Source: an uncultured Verrucomicrobia subdivision 3 bacterium (GTDB taxonomy: Bacteria > Verrucomicrobiota > Verrucomicrobiia > Limisphaerales > UBA11358). Taken from it: 39,261 nucleotides of DNA. The stretch is from assembly GCA_903865745.1 (NCBI GenBank), contig CAIPKV010000056.1, positions 1 through 39,261 of the forward strand. Reading direction: 5' to 3'. The position numbers were made by a program, and so were the translations under genes. The notes below the pieces were generated by a model. The model did not search any database. It was not told where the DNA came from and was given only the letters and a program-made list of their open reading frames with translations. The number at the start of each line of letters is the position of its first letter. Within the stretch, counting starts at the first letter, position 1. Positions 9,147 to 16,278 of this stretch are shown one piece after another.

Positions 9147-9326
9147 TCACCGGCGTTTCCCCGGTGACGGCCGCCCGGATGCTTGCGAATGATTACCCAC
9201 CGGAATTCCACACAGCGGACACCGTTTCAAACCATCCGGCCATTGGTCGCTCCAAGCAAAAACATTGCCACAGTTATTACAGGTGACCTTGATGCTCGCC
9301 GCCTTGTCTTTGGGGTCAGTCACCAT
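9147..9326 (-). CDS. Small zinc-ribbon protein (59 aa)
   Basis: This small gene has a C-x2-C...C-x2-C arrangement (CNNC and CPLC, 18 residues between the pairs), typical of a zinc ribbon, followed by a basic tail. The start is ATG at 9326 and the stop TGA at 9147. A possible extended -10 (TGCTAGAAT, 9333-9341) lies 6 bp before the ATG, so the mRNA could be leaderless. The gene follows radC on the same strand but is separated from it by a terminator. The function is not recognised. A nucleic-acid-binding accessory role is a guess. Confidence 0.6.
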   Translation of the reverse strand: MVTDPKDKAASIKVTCNNCGNVFAWSDQWPDGLKRCPLCGIPVGNHSQASGRPSPGKRR

Positions 9327-9332
9327 ATGCCC

Positions 9333-9341
9333 ATTCTAGCA
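9333..9341 (-). promoter_or_regulatory. Extended -10 promoter candidate for the zinc-ribbon gene
   Basis: TGCTAGAAT on the minus strand fits an extended -10 (TGnTAnnnT). It lies 6 bp before the ATG at 9326, which would put the transcript start at or next to the start codon. No good -35 is seen at the right distance. Confidence 0.35.
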
Positions 9342-9355
9342 CAAACTCGGAAACA

Positions 9356-9386
9356 ACAAAAAGCCCCGGCCATAAAATGGTCGGGG
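9356..9386 (-). terminator. Rho-independent terminator after radC
   Basis: On the minus strand a 10-bp stem (9364-9373 with 9377-9386, one mismatch) with a 3-base loop is followed by a U-rich tract (9356-9363 region). The sequence is nearly the same as the terminator at 13663-13691. Confidence 0.75.
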
Positions 9387-9393
9387 TTGTGTT

Positions 9394-9861
9394 TTAAAAT
9401 GCAGCAAAATAACCAAGCGAGCGAAGTGACTGGAAACCTGGCCGTCCGATGACGACATGGTCCACCACTTCGATCTTCAGGATTTGACCAGCCCGGATCA
9501 AATCCCGCGTCACTTTGATGTCCGCCTCGCTCGGCGTCGGGTCACCGCTCGGATGATTGTGTAGCAGAATCACGCCCGAGGCGCTTATCAGAATTGCCGC
9601 ACGAAAGACCTCGCGAGCGTGAACCAGCAGAGTATCCATCGTGCCGATGGTCACCAACTGATGGCCCTTCACCCGCTTGCGCGTGTTCAGGAACAACACC
9701 ACAAAACATTCGCATTCCGGGTTGAAATACGGATGGGTTTCGAGGTGCAACCGCCAGTAAGCAGTAGCCTGCTCGGGTGTCTCGCACACGAGCAGGTCAT
9801 TCGGCACCGGACATTCCCGCAGGGACATCACCTTGAACTCCTGCGGATGGATCGCTTTCAC
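9394..9861 (-). CDS. radC: RadC-like JAB-domain protein
   Basis: RadC-like proteins of mobile elements carry a JAB/MPN+ metalloprotease fold. The zinc-binding motif is complete here: HNHPSG at residues 101-106, followed by SEAD (Asp 114), preceded by FLNTRKRV and a catalytic Glu region. At 155 residues it has the JAB domain but lacks the helix-hairpin-helix part of chromosomal RadC, as is usual on plasmids and integrative elements. The start is GTG at 9861, overlapping the stop of the ArdC gene, with a strong GGAGGTGAT ribosome site 7 bp before it inside the ArdC gene. The pair is translationally coupled. RadC function on such elements is unsettled (recombination or anti-defence). Confidence 0.82.
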   Translation of the reverse strand: MKAIHPQEFKVMSLRECPVPNDLLVCETPEQATAYWRLHLETHPYFNPECECFVVLFLNTRKRVKGHQLVTIGTMDTLLVHAREVFRAAILISASGVILLHNHPSGDPTPSEADIKVTRDLIRAGQILKIEVVDHVVIGRPGFQSLRSLGYFAAF

Positions 9862-10760
9862 GCCATCACCTCCGCCGGTTTCGGCGGCACGGAGATTTTG
9901 GGAATGATGGCTTCCGCCGGATACTCCGGTTTATGGCCAAGGATGAAGTCCGCCGCTTTCTGCGCCTGCGCCGCCGCGTGGACGATGAGGGTCTTGTCTT
10001 CCTTCAACGATTTCAGCCAGCCTTCAAGATAGGCCGCCGAACTGTCAATGGTGCGATCCACGATGCCGGCATATCCGCACAGAAATGCGCTGCCCATTTC
10101 GGCAATCAATTCCTCCTTGGCGTAGGGATTGGAACCATAACCGTTCCGCTCCATGATGCTGGCACGTTTCAATCGCTTTTCATGGCCAGTGGCATGCACC
10201 AGTTCATGAAACAGCGTGGCATGATAATGGTCTTCCGATTTGAAACGCACCCGGTCGGGCATGTTCACCACGTCACTGACGGGCGAATAGGACGCCATAT
10301 TCATGCCATGCTTGATGACGGGACGCTGCGACATATTGGCCACGAGCTCCGCTGGCAAGGTCTGGATGAAGGCTGATTCATCCGCCGGGGGAATGTTCTT
10401 CAAGCCGGTGCATTGCGAGATATTGAAGACGTGATACAGGCGCAGGAACGGGATCTTCTTGTCCTCCTTCGTCTCCTTGTCCTGCACCTTCATCGGCTTC
10501 CAGAACACGACCGGGCAGGATTTTTCGCCCGGCTTAATCTGGCCGCCCATGGCATTGGCCTGTCGCAGCGTGAGCCAGTTCGGCGATTCATAATTCATCG
10601 CCATCAGCAGGAACACGTTGATGCCGCGATACGGCTTTTGTGTGATGAGGTTGCGCGGCAGTCCGGTTTGGACGTGCCACGGTTTGTGCCAGGGCACGGT
10701 GCCTTGCGACAGCAGGGACACGATGCGCTCGGTGATGCGGTCATACGATTTGTTGTTCAT
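9858..10760 (-). CDS. ardC: ArdC-like antirestriction / zincin metalloprotease protein
   Basis: The amino half (1-130) is the ArdC N-terminal single-stranded-DNA-binding domain, with the characteristic PWHKPW at 23-28 and the pattern PYRGIN at 43-48. The carboxy half is a zincin-like domain with HELVHATGH at 185-193 and a second Glu in ELIAEMGSAF. ArdC proteins on conjugative DNA protect incoming single strands and counter restriction in the recipient. The 300-residue length is typical. The gene opens an operon with radC and has an AGGAG site 6 bp before the ATG. It is preceded by copy A of the element's shared operator-promoter, so it is probably controlled with five other operons. Confidence 0.88.
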   Translation of the reverse strand: MNNKSYDRITERIVSLLSQGTVPWHKPWHVQTGLPRNLITQKPYRGINVFLLMAMNYESPNWLTLRQANAMGGQIKPGEKSCPVVFWKPMKVQDKETKEDKKIPFLRLYHVFNISQCTGLKNIPPADESAFIQTLPAELVANMSQRPVIKHGMNMASYSPVSDVVNMPDRVRFKSEDHYHATLFHELVHATGHEKRLKRASIMERNGYGSNPYAKEELIAEMGSAFLCGYAGIVDRTIDSSAAYLEGWLKSLKEDKTLIVHAAAQAQKAADFILGHKPEYPAEAIIPKISVPPKPAEVMA

Positions 10761-10815
10761 GATTTACTCCTATGGTTGTTTTGGTTTGTGAATGAACCCT
10801 GTGGTTCCAGGATGA

Positions 10816-10871
10816 AGCGTATGCCGCTGGAGCGTTTTGCTGGAGACGTGTGGACTTGCCAGAACCGGCAA
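10816..10871 (-). promoter_or_regulatory. Shared operator-promoter, copy A (ardC-radC operon)
   Basis: Read on the minus strand: palindrome TTGCC-N6-GGCAA (10856-10871), then 7 bp, CGTCTCC (10842-10848), 20 bp, and TACGCT (10816-10821) as a -10-like hexamer. Palindrome to hexamer is 34 bp. The ATG of ardC is 55 bp further downstream. Confidence 0.75.
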
Positions 10872-10905
10872 TAAAAAAGCCGGCCACACCATTAAGTGTG
10901 ACCGG
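10872..10905 (-). terminator. Rho-independent terminator after the WGR-ligase gene
   Basis: On the minus strand a 10-bp stem (10896-10905 with 10880-10889, one wobble pair) is followed by a run of six U (10873-10878). It abuts operator copy A, so the cassettes are packed end to end. Confidence 0.78.
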
Positions 10906-10912
10906 GTGAATT

Positions 10913-11989
10913 TTACTCCGCCTTGAATTTCAACTGTGACACCAGACATTCGCCGGGGTCAACGTCATCTCGCGGCCCCAGATAAAGCGGCTGATACAGC
11001 ACGCCGCTATCTTTGGCGGCATAGAGATAGCGTGCATCTACCACCGTGCCAACTGTGGGGATTTCATGATTGGCCGGGATAGTGACATTGCCGCATGAAA
11101 CCAAACTCCGCCCATTGAACAGCCCGAGTTCCACGCTGCGCTGGATGTTGATCTTGGCAACCACCGCCGACAACGTGGCGACGAATTTGAACTTCAACTG
11201 CGGCCCGCCGCTGTTCGGTCGGCCCGGCGTGTAAGTCGCGTCCAATCGCTTGAACACGATACCTTCGCGATTCTCCCGCCGTAGCCGCTGATACAACTGC
11301 GTCTTTTGCTGGGTGCTAAACGCAGTTTGAACCAACCGGATGTGTTTGAAATCCGAGCGAGTTAACAGCAACAGGTCAATCAACCGCGCCAAGCGGATCC
11401 GATACGGTAGCACCCGGAGGTTTTCGCCGTTGTATTCGAGCAGGTCAAAGGCGTGATAATCATCGCCGATGGATTCACCATCGGGAATGAAACTGCCAGT
11501 CACACTACGAAGTTCGTTGGCCACGGTCTGTGGCAGGCCGACAACAAATCCTTTTTTGTTGATGCCTTCGAGGTCATCGTCCTGTTTGCGAACCAGCAGA
11601 TGTTTGCCGTCGAACTTTTCCTGCGCGCAATAGTTGTCATCGCGCAAAAGTAATTCGACTTCGGCTTCCTCCACGGGATTCAGGAGTTGCGGCAAGATAC
11701 CAGATGGACGTTTGTCGGTGTGCTGATACGACGTGCCGTTCTCGCCTTCGGTGTAACCCTTGGCTTTCTTTTCGCTAACGAGTTTGCCGTAGATTTTCTT
11801 CGCGGCGGCATAATCCACCGGCGAAGACGTTTTTGTTCCGGTGGTCAGCGTGGTGCCCCGCCGGCCATAAGCGAAGTTGACGACGAACTGGTTGCCCGTT
11901 GGTTCAATCGCGGCCTGATAGACCTTGTCGGATGAACCTTCGCGATAATACAATGCGACCCGTTCGGTCGCTTCATTGACTGCATTCAT
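10913..11989 (-). CDS. WGR-domain protein fused to an ATP-dependent DNA ligase adenylation domain
   Basis: Residues 8-75 are a WGR domain (FAYGRRGTT, followed by a Lys-rich helix), known from PARP-type proteins and WGR-containing ligases as a nucleic-acid-binding module. Residues 110-250 hold the ATP-dependent ligase nucleotidyltransferase core: motif I EKFDGK at 124-129 (adenylated Lys 125), motif III near DGES (170-173), motif IV EGIVFK (242-247) and motif V KFKF (266-269). The end resembles an OB-fold. It should seal nicks using ATP and may act in replication or repair of the element. The gene has a GGA-rich ribosome site before its ATG and is preceded by operator copy B. A terminator follows its stop within 8 bp. 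Confidence 0.85.
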   Translation of the reverse strand: MNAVNEATERVALYYREGSSDKVYQAAIEPTGNQFVVNFAYGRRGTTLTTGTKTSSPVDYAAAKKIYGKLVSEKKAKGYTEGENGTSYQHTDKRPSGILPQLLNPVEEAEVELLLRDDNYCAQEKFDGKHLLVRKQDDDLEGINKKGFVVGLPQTVANELRSVTGSFIPDGESIGDDYHAFDLLEYNGENLRVLPYRIRLARLIDLLLLTRSDFKHIRLVQTAFSTQQKTQLYQRLRRENREGIVFKRLDATYTPGRPNSGGPQLKFKFVATLSAVVAKINIQRSVELGLFNGRSLVSCGNVTIPANHEIPTVGTVVDARYLYAAKDSGVLYQPLYLGPRDDVDPGECLVSQLKFKAE

Positions 11990-12051
11990 GTTTTTTCCTT
12001 TCTATTGGTATTGGTTGTTGTTTTGTGAAGAACCCTGTGAACCCAGCCTGA

Positions 12052-12107
12052 AGCGTATGATTGCGCGGCATTTTGCGGGAGACGTGTGAATTTGCCCGAA
12101 CCGGCAT
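12052..12107 (-). promoter_or_regulatory. Shared operator-promoter, copy B (WGR-ligase gene)
   Basis: Minus strand: palindrome with one mismatch at its outer base (12092-12107), CGTCTCC (12078-12084), 20 bp, TACGCT (12052-12057). It lies between the ligase gene and the divergent Fic pair, 43 bp before the antitoxin start, so it could affect both directions. Confidence 0.72.
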
Positions 12108-12150
12108 GAATTGTATTTGATAATCTGGTGAAGGCGGTTATTTTGCCTGC

Positions 12151-12360
12151 ATGGGTTACCTTGAAGCCATTCAGCGCTGGCAGTTGTTGCCGGCCGCCAC
12201 GCGACAACAGTTGCGTTGGCAGGCCATTCCGCAACAGGTGGCCGACAGCATGGCGTTTGAAGGTGAACCGGTTGACCTCACATGGCTGACGAAACTCCAT
12301 CCGCCCACTCCACCCGCTGGCTTGAAACCAGCCGGGGCATTCTCCGCTACTCGGAATTAG
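12151..12360 (+). CDS. Fic-toxin antitoxin, VbhA-like
   Basis: This 69-residue protein contains S-M-A-F-E-G at residues 33-38. It fits the Fic inhibitory motif [S/T]xxxE[G/N], in which the Glu reaches into the Fic active site and blocks ATP binding. Its gene begins just before the Fic gene and overlaps it by 79 bp in another frame, the usual arrangement for class I Fic systems, although the overlap is long. The tail encoded in the overlap is Pro-rich and may be unstructured. A TTGCCC...TATTTG pair (16 bp apart) lies upstream, overlapping operator copy B, as a weak promoter candidate. No strong ribosome site was found. Confidence 0.68.
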   Translation: MGYLEAIQRWQLLPAATRQQLRWQAIPQQVADSMAFEGEPVDLTWLTKLHPPTPPAGLKPAGAFSATRN

Positions 12361-12896
12361 CTCCCTTGCTGGCCGAGCGCGTGTTGCGCCTTCAGGAGCG
12401 GATCGAGGCCGAGGCTTACGCCGCTGCGCCGCTGGATGAAACTCTGATTCGCACCCTGCACCGGGATTTCTGCGGTGACCTCGTGCCGGAATGGGCGGGC
12501 CAATGGCGCACCATCACCGTCCGGGTTGGCACGCACGAACCACCATCGCCACATCTGGTGCCGATTCAGATGCTGGAATACAGCCTTGATTTACAGGCGC
12601 GGCTGGCTGGCCCGGTTCAATACGAGTTAATGCCGGACACCCTGGCCTTTGCCGAATCCCGGCTGCTGACGATTCATCCGTTTGCCGATTTCAACGGGCG
12701 GTTGGTGCGGCTCTGGCTTTGGGAACTGCTGCGCCGACTTAAACTGCCGCCGGTGCAACTGGCACCCAGAGACAAAGCGGAAACCGAAATTTACCTGGCG
12801 GCTTTGCGGGCGGGCGACCAAAAGGATTTTCAACCGCTGGCCCGCCTCTGGATGCAGCGGCTGGCCACCCCGCCACCGGAATCAATCGGCCAATAA
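12282..12896 (+). CDS. fic: Fic-domain AMP-transferase toxin
   Basis: The Fic core motif HPFADFNGR is at residues 132-140, where the His is the base for AMP (or other nucleotide) transfer to target hydroxyl groups. The DFNGR form, in place of DGNGR, is a known variant of the family. A flap region with the pattern TVRVG...P is at about 79-90. The 204-residue protein lacks its own inhibitory helix, consistent with the separate antitoxin upstream. The gene ends against a hairpin at 12900-12920. The pair is oriented opposite to most of the surrounding cassettes and may act as an addiction module for the element (inference). Confidence 0.85.
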   Translation: MADETPSAHSTRWLETSRGILRYSELAPLLAERVLRLQERIEAEAYAAAPLDETLIRTLHRDFCGDLVPEWAGQWRTITVRVGTHEPPSPHLVPIQMLEYSLDLQARLAGPVQYELMPDTLAFAESRLLTIHPFADFNGRLVRLWLWELLRRLKLPPVQLAPRDKAETEIYLAALRAGDQKDFQPLARLWMQRLATPPPESIGQ

Positions 12897-12920
12897 AAAA
12901 GGCGATTCAAAGAATCGCCT
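12895..12920 (-). terminator. Hairpin terminator between the Fic and 102-aa genes (convergent)
   Basis: A perfect 9-bp stem (12900-12908 with 12912-12920) with a 3-base loop is followed, on the minus strand, by six U (12895-12900). It serves the minus-strand operon that ends at 12926. For the plus-strand Fic gene there is no T-run, so only the hairpin would act there. Confidence 0.8.
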
Positions 12921-12925
12921 GTGAA

Positions 12926-13234
12926 CTAACGTTTGGCTTTACGGTTAAGCACGGCCACTTCAGAATTCGGTGAGATGTAAAACTGGTGCGGTGGTGGCTG
13001 GAACTTTACCGGCTTATCGAACCTAGTTTTGAACTCCCGCACCGGCCGATTCATGATGACGATGGCCGAACTATAGTTGACCCGCAGCACGCGACAGAGA
13101 CGTTCGTTAAACTTGAAGACATCCCCGGCGCGTAATTTGAACGGATAGGCCGACAATTCCCAAATCATGCCGAACTCATTTTGATTGGGATTCTGTATGC
13201 CGTTTTTGCTTCTCGGTGGAGGATGCTTTTTCAT
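12926..13234 (-). CDS. Small protein of unknown function (102 aa)
   Basis: I do not recognise the family. The sequence is rich in basic residues and beta-forming segments, with LRAGDVFKFNERLCRVLRV in the middle, which looks like an SH3-like or OB-like beta barrel. Its start (ATG at 13234) overlaps the stop of the upstream gene by 4 bp (ATGA), so the two are co-translated. The operon ends in the terminator at 12895-12920. It could be an accessory DNA-binding protein of the element, but nothing proves it. Confidence 0.55.
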   Translation of the reverse strand: MKKHPPPRSKNGIQNPNQNEFGMIWELSAYPFKLRAGDVFKFNERLCRVLRVNYSSAIVIMNRPVREFKTRFDKPVKFQPPPHQFYISPNSEVAVLNRKAKR

Positions 13235-13560
13235 AAACGAAAATCCTCCATCGTGGCGGCGATGCCGTCCTCGTCGTCACCCAGTAACTCGACGATGCCG
13301 GCTTTCATGGCCGCCTTGTCTGGGTCGGGCTTGGCGTCCTTGGGACACGCCGGGCAGCGCATGACGTTGAGAATCGAGCCACCGAATTCATAGCCGACGG
13401 CTTTGAATTTTTCCCGGTAACGGTCCAGCAGTTTGACCGGCGGTGACAACTGAGTCCACGCCTTCGCCTCGGCCTGGGACAGGTCGGTTTCGTAGATGGC
13501 TTCATGCCGCAGGTGAAAAACATCCCACGGCTCGCCACAGGTGGTGCAATGAACATCCAT
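13231..13560 (-). CDS. Conserved small protein with two Cys pairs (zinc-binding candidate)
   Basis: The 109-residue protein begins with MDVHCTTCGEPWD (first C-x2-C) and has a second pair, CPACP, at about residue 70, which suggests zinc binding. The end is acidic (LLGDDEDG). I recall closely similar proteins on plasmids and in metagenomic bins, annotated as hypothetical. The gene has an AGGAG ribosome site 7-8 bp before the ATG. It opens a two-gene operon with the 102-residue gene and is preceded by operator copy C. No function can be given. Confidence 0.65.
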   Translation of the reverse strand: MDVHCTTCGEPWDVFHLRHEAIYETDLSQAEAKAWTQLSPPVKLLDRYREKFKAVGYEFGGSILNVMRCPACPKDAKPDPDKAAMKAGIVELLGDDEDGIAATMEDFRL

Positions 13561-13608
13561 AATGAATCTCCTTTCTGGTTGGTGGTTTTAATTTTGAATC
13601 CATCGAGA

Positions 13609-13664
13609 AGCGTAGGACACGGCGGTGAATCGGGGGAGACGTGCAGACTTGCCGGAACCGGCAA
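13609..13664 (-). promoter_or_regulatory. Shared operator-promoter, copy C (109-aa gene operon)
   Basis: Minus strand: perfect palindrome TTGCC-N6-GGCAA (13649-13664), 7 bp, CGTCTCC (13635-13641), 20 bp, TACGCT (13609-13614). The ATG is 48 bp downstream. Confidence 0.75.
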
Positions 13665-13691
13665 AAAAAGCCCCGGCCAAAATGGTCGGGG
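13663..13691 (-). terminator. Rho-independent terminator after the DUF6166 gene
   Basis: On the minus strand a 9-bp stem (13683-13691 with 13671-13679, one wobble) with a 3-base loop is followed by a U-run (13663-13669). Its sequence is almost the same as the terminator at 9356-9386, which suggests duplicated cassette ends. Confidence 0.78.
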
Positions 13692-13697
13692 TTGATT

Positions 13698-14027
13698 TTA
13701 AGATGCGACACAATCGAGCAACGGCTCGCGATCCCGCAAGGAACACAACACCGCATCAATCTGGTCGCTGGTCAGAATCCAACCCCGATGGGGTAGTTCG
13801 GCAATCACCGCCCACTTGAAGCGTTGATAAAAGTTCAATGCCTGATCTGCATCGAAGCAGTGGTCGGCCAGAATGGCCAAGGCCAGTTGCGCCGGCCCGC
13901 TGCCACCGTAGCCCCATTCAAACCCGGTTGGACTGTGATTCCACAAGTCCAGCCGGGGATTGAGCCGCCAGCCGTCCACGGTGACGCTGACGGCATAACC
14001 TTGCCGTTTGCCTTCATACCGTTTCAT
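13698..14027 (-). CDS. DUF6166-like small protein
   Basis: The recognisable signature is DLWNHSPTGFEWGYGGSGP, followed by AQLALAILADH, which is what I remember of DUF6166. Its role is unknown. I choose the start at 14027 (109 residues), because it overlaps the primase stop by 4 bp (ATGA) and removes an amino extension that is unlike the family. The gene is co-translated with the primase and ends in the terminator at 13663-13691. DUF6166 genes are common on plasmids and phages. Confidence 0.7.
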   Translation of the reverse strand: MKRYEGKRQGYAVSVTVDGWRLNPRLDLWNHSPTGFEWGYGGSGPAQLALAILADHCFDADQALNFYQRFKWAVIAELPHRGWILTSDQIDAVLCSLRDREPLLDCVAS

Positions 14028-15061
14028 TGATGGCCCTCCACGATGTCCGCCACTTCTTCGTCGGTGAGGTGTTCCGGTTCCATGTCGGGACGCGGAAACT
14101 GATGCACCCGGACGAAACAGAACTTGGACAGGCGACACGCGATGTCTTCGCGGCCAGCTTTGCCCGCCTCATTTTCGTCGAGCATGACGATGACGTGGCT
14201 GTCACTGGTGGTGTGTTGCCGGATCAATTCCTCCTGCGTGCTGGACAGGGTGCTGCCCATGAGGGCAACCACCTTGCGGTAGCCATGGTCATGGATTTTC
14301 ATCGCATCAAAGAACCCTTCGACGATGAGCAGCGGTTTTTCCGCCGGTTCTTTGATCGCCCGGTCAATGTTGAATAGCTCCTGCGACTTTCTGAATCCCG
14401 GCGGCAGTTTGTATTTGGGTGTGCCTTCCGGCGGCTCGCCGACGAACCGTCCCGCATACGCGACGACTTCGCCCTTGGCGTTGTGAATCGGGATGGCGAT
14501 ACGGTTGGCCATCATGCCTTTGGCGCAATAGCCGATGCCAAAGTCGATGATGGTTTCCGGCGTCAGGCCGCGCTGCTCCGTCAGATACGGATGACTGCGT
14601 TCCAGTATATCCAACCGGAATTTCAACGGCATATTAGGCGCGTTACTTTCCGGTGCTGCCTTCGGCGCTGCGGCTGGCCGTGCCGCCGGCTTCGCTGCCG
14701 GTGCGGGTGTTTTCGGCTCGGCAGCTTCCGCATTTTCGTCACTGACGGCCATGGCCTCGTGATCAAGGTTGAACCATTCAATCGCCTTCAACGCGGCGGC
14801 GTGGATGCTACACTTCTCCATCTTGCAGATGAAGTCGAGCGCATTGCCGCCGTGCTCGCAGTCGCTGAAACAATTCCAGAGGTTCTTGCTGGTGCTGACG
14901 CGGAACTGCGTCGGGTTGCTGCCCTTGTGAATCGGGCACGGCCCATTCAGGCTTTCGCCGGTGCGTTTGAACTGATCCATGATGCCGTAGTGCTGAAGCA
15001 ATTGCTCCATGGTGATGGCCGCTTTGATGGCCTTGAAGTCAACGAACTTGGTTTTTGACAT
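14024..15061 (-). CDS. DnaG-like primase: CHC2 zinc finger plus Toprim domain
   Basis: The protein should make RNA primers on single-stranded DNA of the element. A CHC2 zinc finger is visible: C42, H45, C64 and C68, followed by GGNALDF. The Toprim domain shows VEGFFDAM (Glu 248 region) and MLDENEAG (Asp 295 region). An Ala/Pro-rich linker (about 112-142) joins them. At 345 residues it lacks the helicase-binding end of chromosomal DnaG. I prefer the start at 15061 (MSKTK) because an AGGAG lies 8 bp before it. The longer frame up to 15292 would overlap the upstream gene. It is preceded by operator copy D. Confidence 0.85.
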   Translation of the reverse strand: MSKTKFVDFKAIKAAITMEQLLQHYGIMDQFKRTGESLNGPCPIHKGSNPTQFRVSTSKNLWNCFSDCEHGGNALDFICKMEKCSIHAAALKAIEWFNLDHEAMAVSDENAEAAEPKTPAPAAKPAARPAAAPKAAPESNAPNMPLKFRLDILERSHPYLTEQRGLTPETIIDFGIGYCAKGMMANRIAIPIHNAKGEVVAYAGRFVGEPPEGTPKYKLPPGFRKSQELFNIDRAIKEPAEKPLLIVEGFFDAMKIHDHGYRKVVALMGSTLSSTQEELIRQHTTSDSHVIVMLDENEAGKAGREDIACRLSKFCFVRVHQFPRPDMEPEHLTDEEVADIVEGHQ

Positions 15062-15129
15062 AATAATGCTCCTGTGTATGTGGTTGTGATGAACGTGACA
15101 GCCCGGAATTGGGTCTGCCTCCACTGGCC

Positions 15130-15185
15130 ACGCTAACGCCCGCCGGGGAAAATCAGGAGACGTGTGGCTTTGCCGAATCTGGCAA
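15130..15185 (-). promoter_or_regulatory. Shared operator-promoter, copy D (primase operon), inside the upstream coding sequence
   Basis: Minus strand: palindrome TTGCC-N6-GGCAA (15170-15185), 7 bp, CGTCTCC (15156-15162), 20 bp, TAGCGT (15130-15135). The palindrome and box lie in the last 11 codons of the replication-relaxation gene, which ends at 15153. Confidence 0.75.
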
Positions 15186-16061
15186 GTCCACGAGGGATGA
15201 CATGACAGCGGCTTTGCCACATTGCCAGACGGCGGCGAGCAAATCGCGTTGCAACACAGATTCGTCGGCGAAAAGGAACAGCCCGTGACCACGCTGCAAT
15301 CGCGAGCAGGCGTCCAGCAGTGATTTGACCCGCGCCGCGCCGGTGGTGACGGTCACCACGCGGAATCGCGGGATGCCCAGATGCCGCTGGTGAACCTTAT
15401 TTGACCAGGTCGCCTCGTAGGCGAGCAGCTTCCTGTAAAATGATGTCTGAGATAGTTTTTCCCGGACGACGGGCATGGTGCCGCGGTCGGCTTCGAGGAA
15501 ATAATAAATCCGCTGTGTCGAGCCATGTTGATCGGCGTATTCCAGCGCGAACACGCGGTCGGGGATGACGCCGAGCTTGGAGCCGTCACGGATTTTTACC
15601 CGCCAATGCAACGGTGCTTCGACATGCAGATTCAATTCATCTTCAGGCAACAGTCGGATGCCATGCTGACGGCAGGCGAGTTCAAGCGACACCATGACTT
15701 CGGAGACCAAAAGTGCGTGCGCGAAATATATCTGTCCGATGCCGCGATTCTTTTCGCCCCACGCCGCGGGATTGAGTTGCAGCAGTGAACCGCTTTTATT
15801 TCCTAAACCGTAGGCGATGGTTTGGGAACCGCTGCATTCGTAGTATTGAAGCTGGGCGCGCGGGCGTTCCAAATAGCCGTGATGAAACAGCCATTGCAAT
15901 CGGCGGGATAAATTCTGGGCGCTGCCGCCAATCAAGGCGACGATCTGGTGGGAACGTAAAAAACGATGCCGATGAATAATCCGGATGATTTGGTGGTCGC
16001 GCTCCGTCAACTGGATGGGTGCAACCGTGGTGACACGCTGGAAACGTGGCAGGCGGGACAT
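15153..16061 (-). CDS. Replication-relaxation family protein (winged helix)
   Basis: The 302-residue protein fits the Replic_Relax family (PF13814) found on actinobacterial and other plasmids and integrative elements. It has an amino winged helix (about residues 18-75, TERDHQIIRIIHRHRFL) and a carboxy part with GVIPDRVFALEY and YYFLEADRGTMP, like a nuclease-type fold. Such proteins are linked to plasmid replication and nicking or relaxation, but the biochemistry is poorly known. The start is ATG at 16061. A -10-like hexamer sits only 6 bp before it, so the mRNA would be leaderless. Its 3' end carries operator copy D of the primase operon. Confidence 0.75.
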   Translation of the reverse strand: MSRLPRFQRVTTVAPIQLTERDHQIIRIIHRHRFLRSHQIVALIGGSAQNLSRRLQWLFHHGYLERPRAQLQYYECSGSQTIAYGLGNKSGSLLQLNPAAWGEKNRGIGQIYFAHALLVSEVMVSLELACRQHGIRLLPEDELNLHVEAPLHWRVKIRDGSKLGVIPDRVFALEYADQHGSTQRIYYFLEADRGTMPVVREKLSQTSFYRKLLAYEATWSNKVHQRHLGIPRFRVVTVTTGAARVKSLLDACSRLQRGHGLFLFADESVLQRDLLAAVWQCGKAAVMSSLVDLPDSAKPHVS

Positions 16062-16067
16062 CCCGGC

Positions 16068-16123
16068 AGAATGACGGTGACTAGCGCAACGCGGGAGACG
16101 TTGGGATTTGCCTCATGTGGCAA
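16068..16123 (-). promoter_or_regulatory. Shared operator-promoter, copy E (replication-relaxation gene)
   Basis: Minus strand: palindrome TTTGCC-N6-GGCAAA (16107-16124), 7 bp, CGTCTCC (16094-16100), 20 bp, CATTCT (16068-16073), then 6 bp to the ATG. The hexamer is weaker than in the other copies but the spacing is the same. Confidence 0.72.
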
Positions 16124-16206
16124 ACGATCGGATTATGATTGAACCACAAGGGTTCCCACCCTTCCCGCCAAACACTCATTTATTCAACAAAAATAACGGT
16201 TTTAAC

Positions 16207-16235
16207 TTGGCGCATAGATTCTGAGCAGCTTTAAT
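16207..16235 (+). promoter_or_regulatory. Sigma70-like promoter for the HU gene
   Basis: TTGGCG (16207-16212), 17 bp, TTTAAT (16230-16235). The HU ATG is at 16279, 43 bp further. It points away from operator copy E. Confidence 0.5.
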
Positions 16236-16278
16236 AGGGCTTCGACTAACATTAACACCAAAGAACACTTCTAAAATT

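Noticed and set aside
9062-9400. CRISPR array
   Set aside because: The ACATTATG repeats are only 8 bp with 8-bp spacers and three copies, far from CRISPR dimensions. No other array-like region was seen.
14024-15292. Longer primase start at 15292
   Set aside because: The extension overlaps the upstream gene and operator, matches no primase sequence, and the ATG at 15061 has a good ribosome site.
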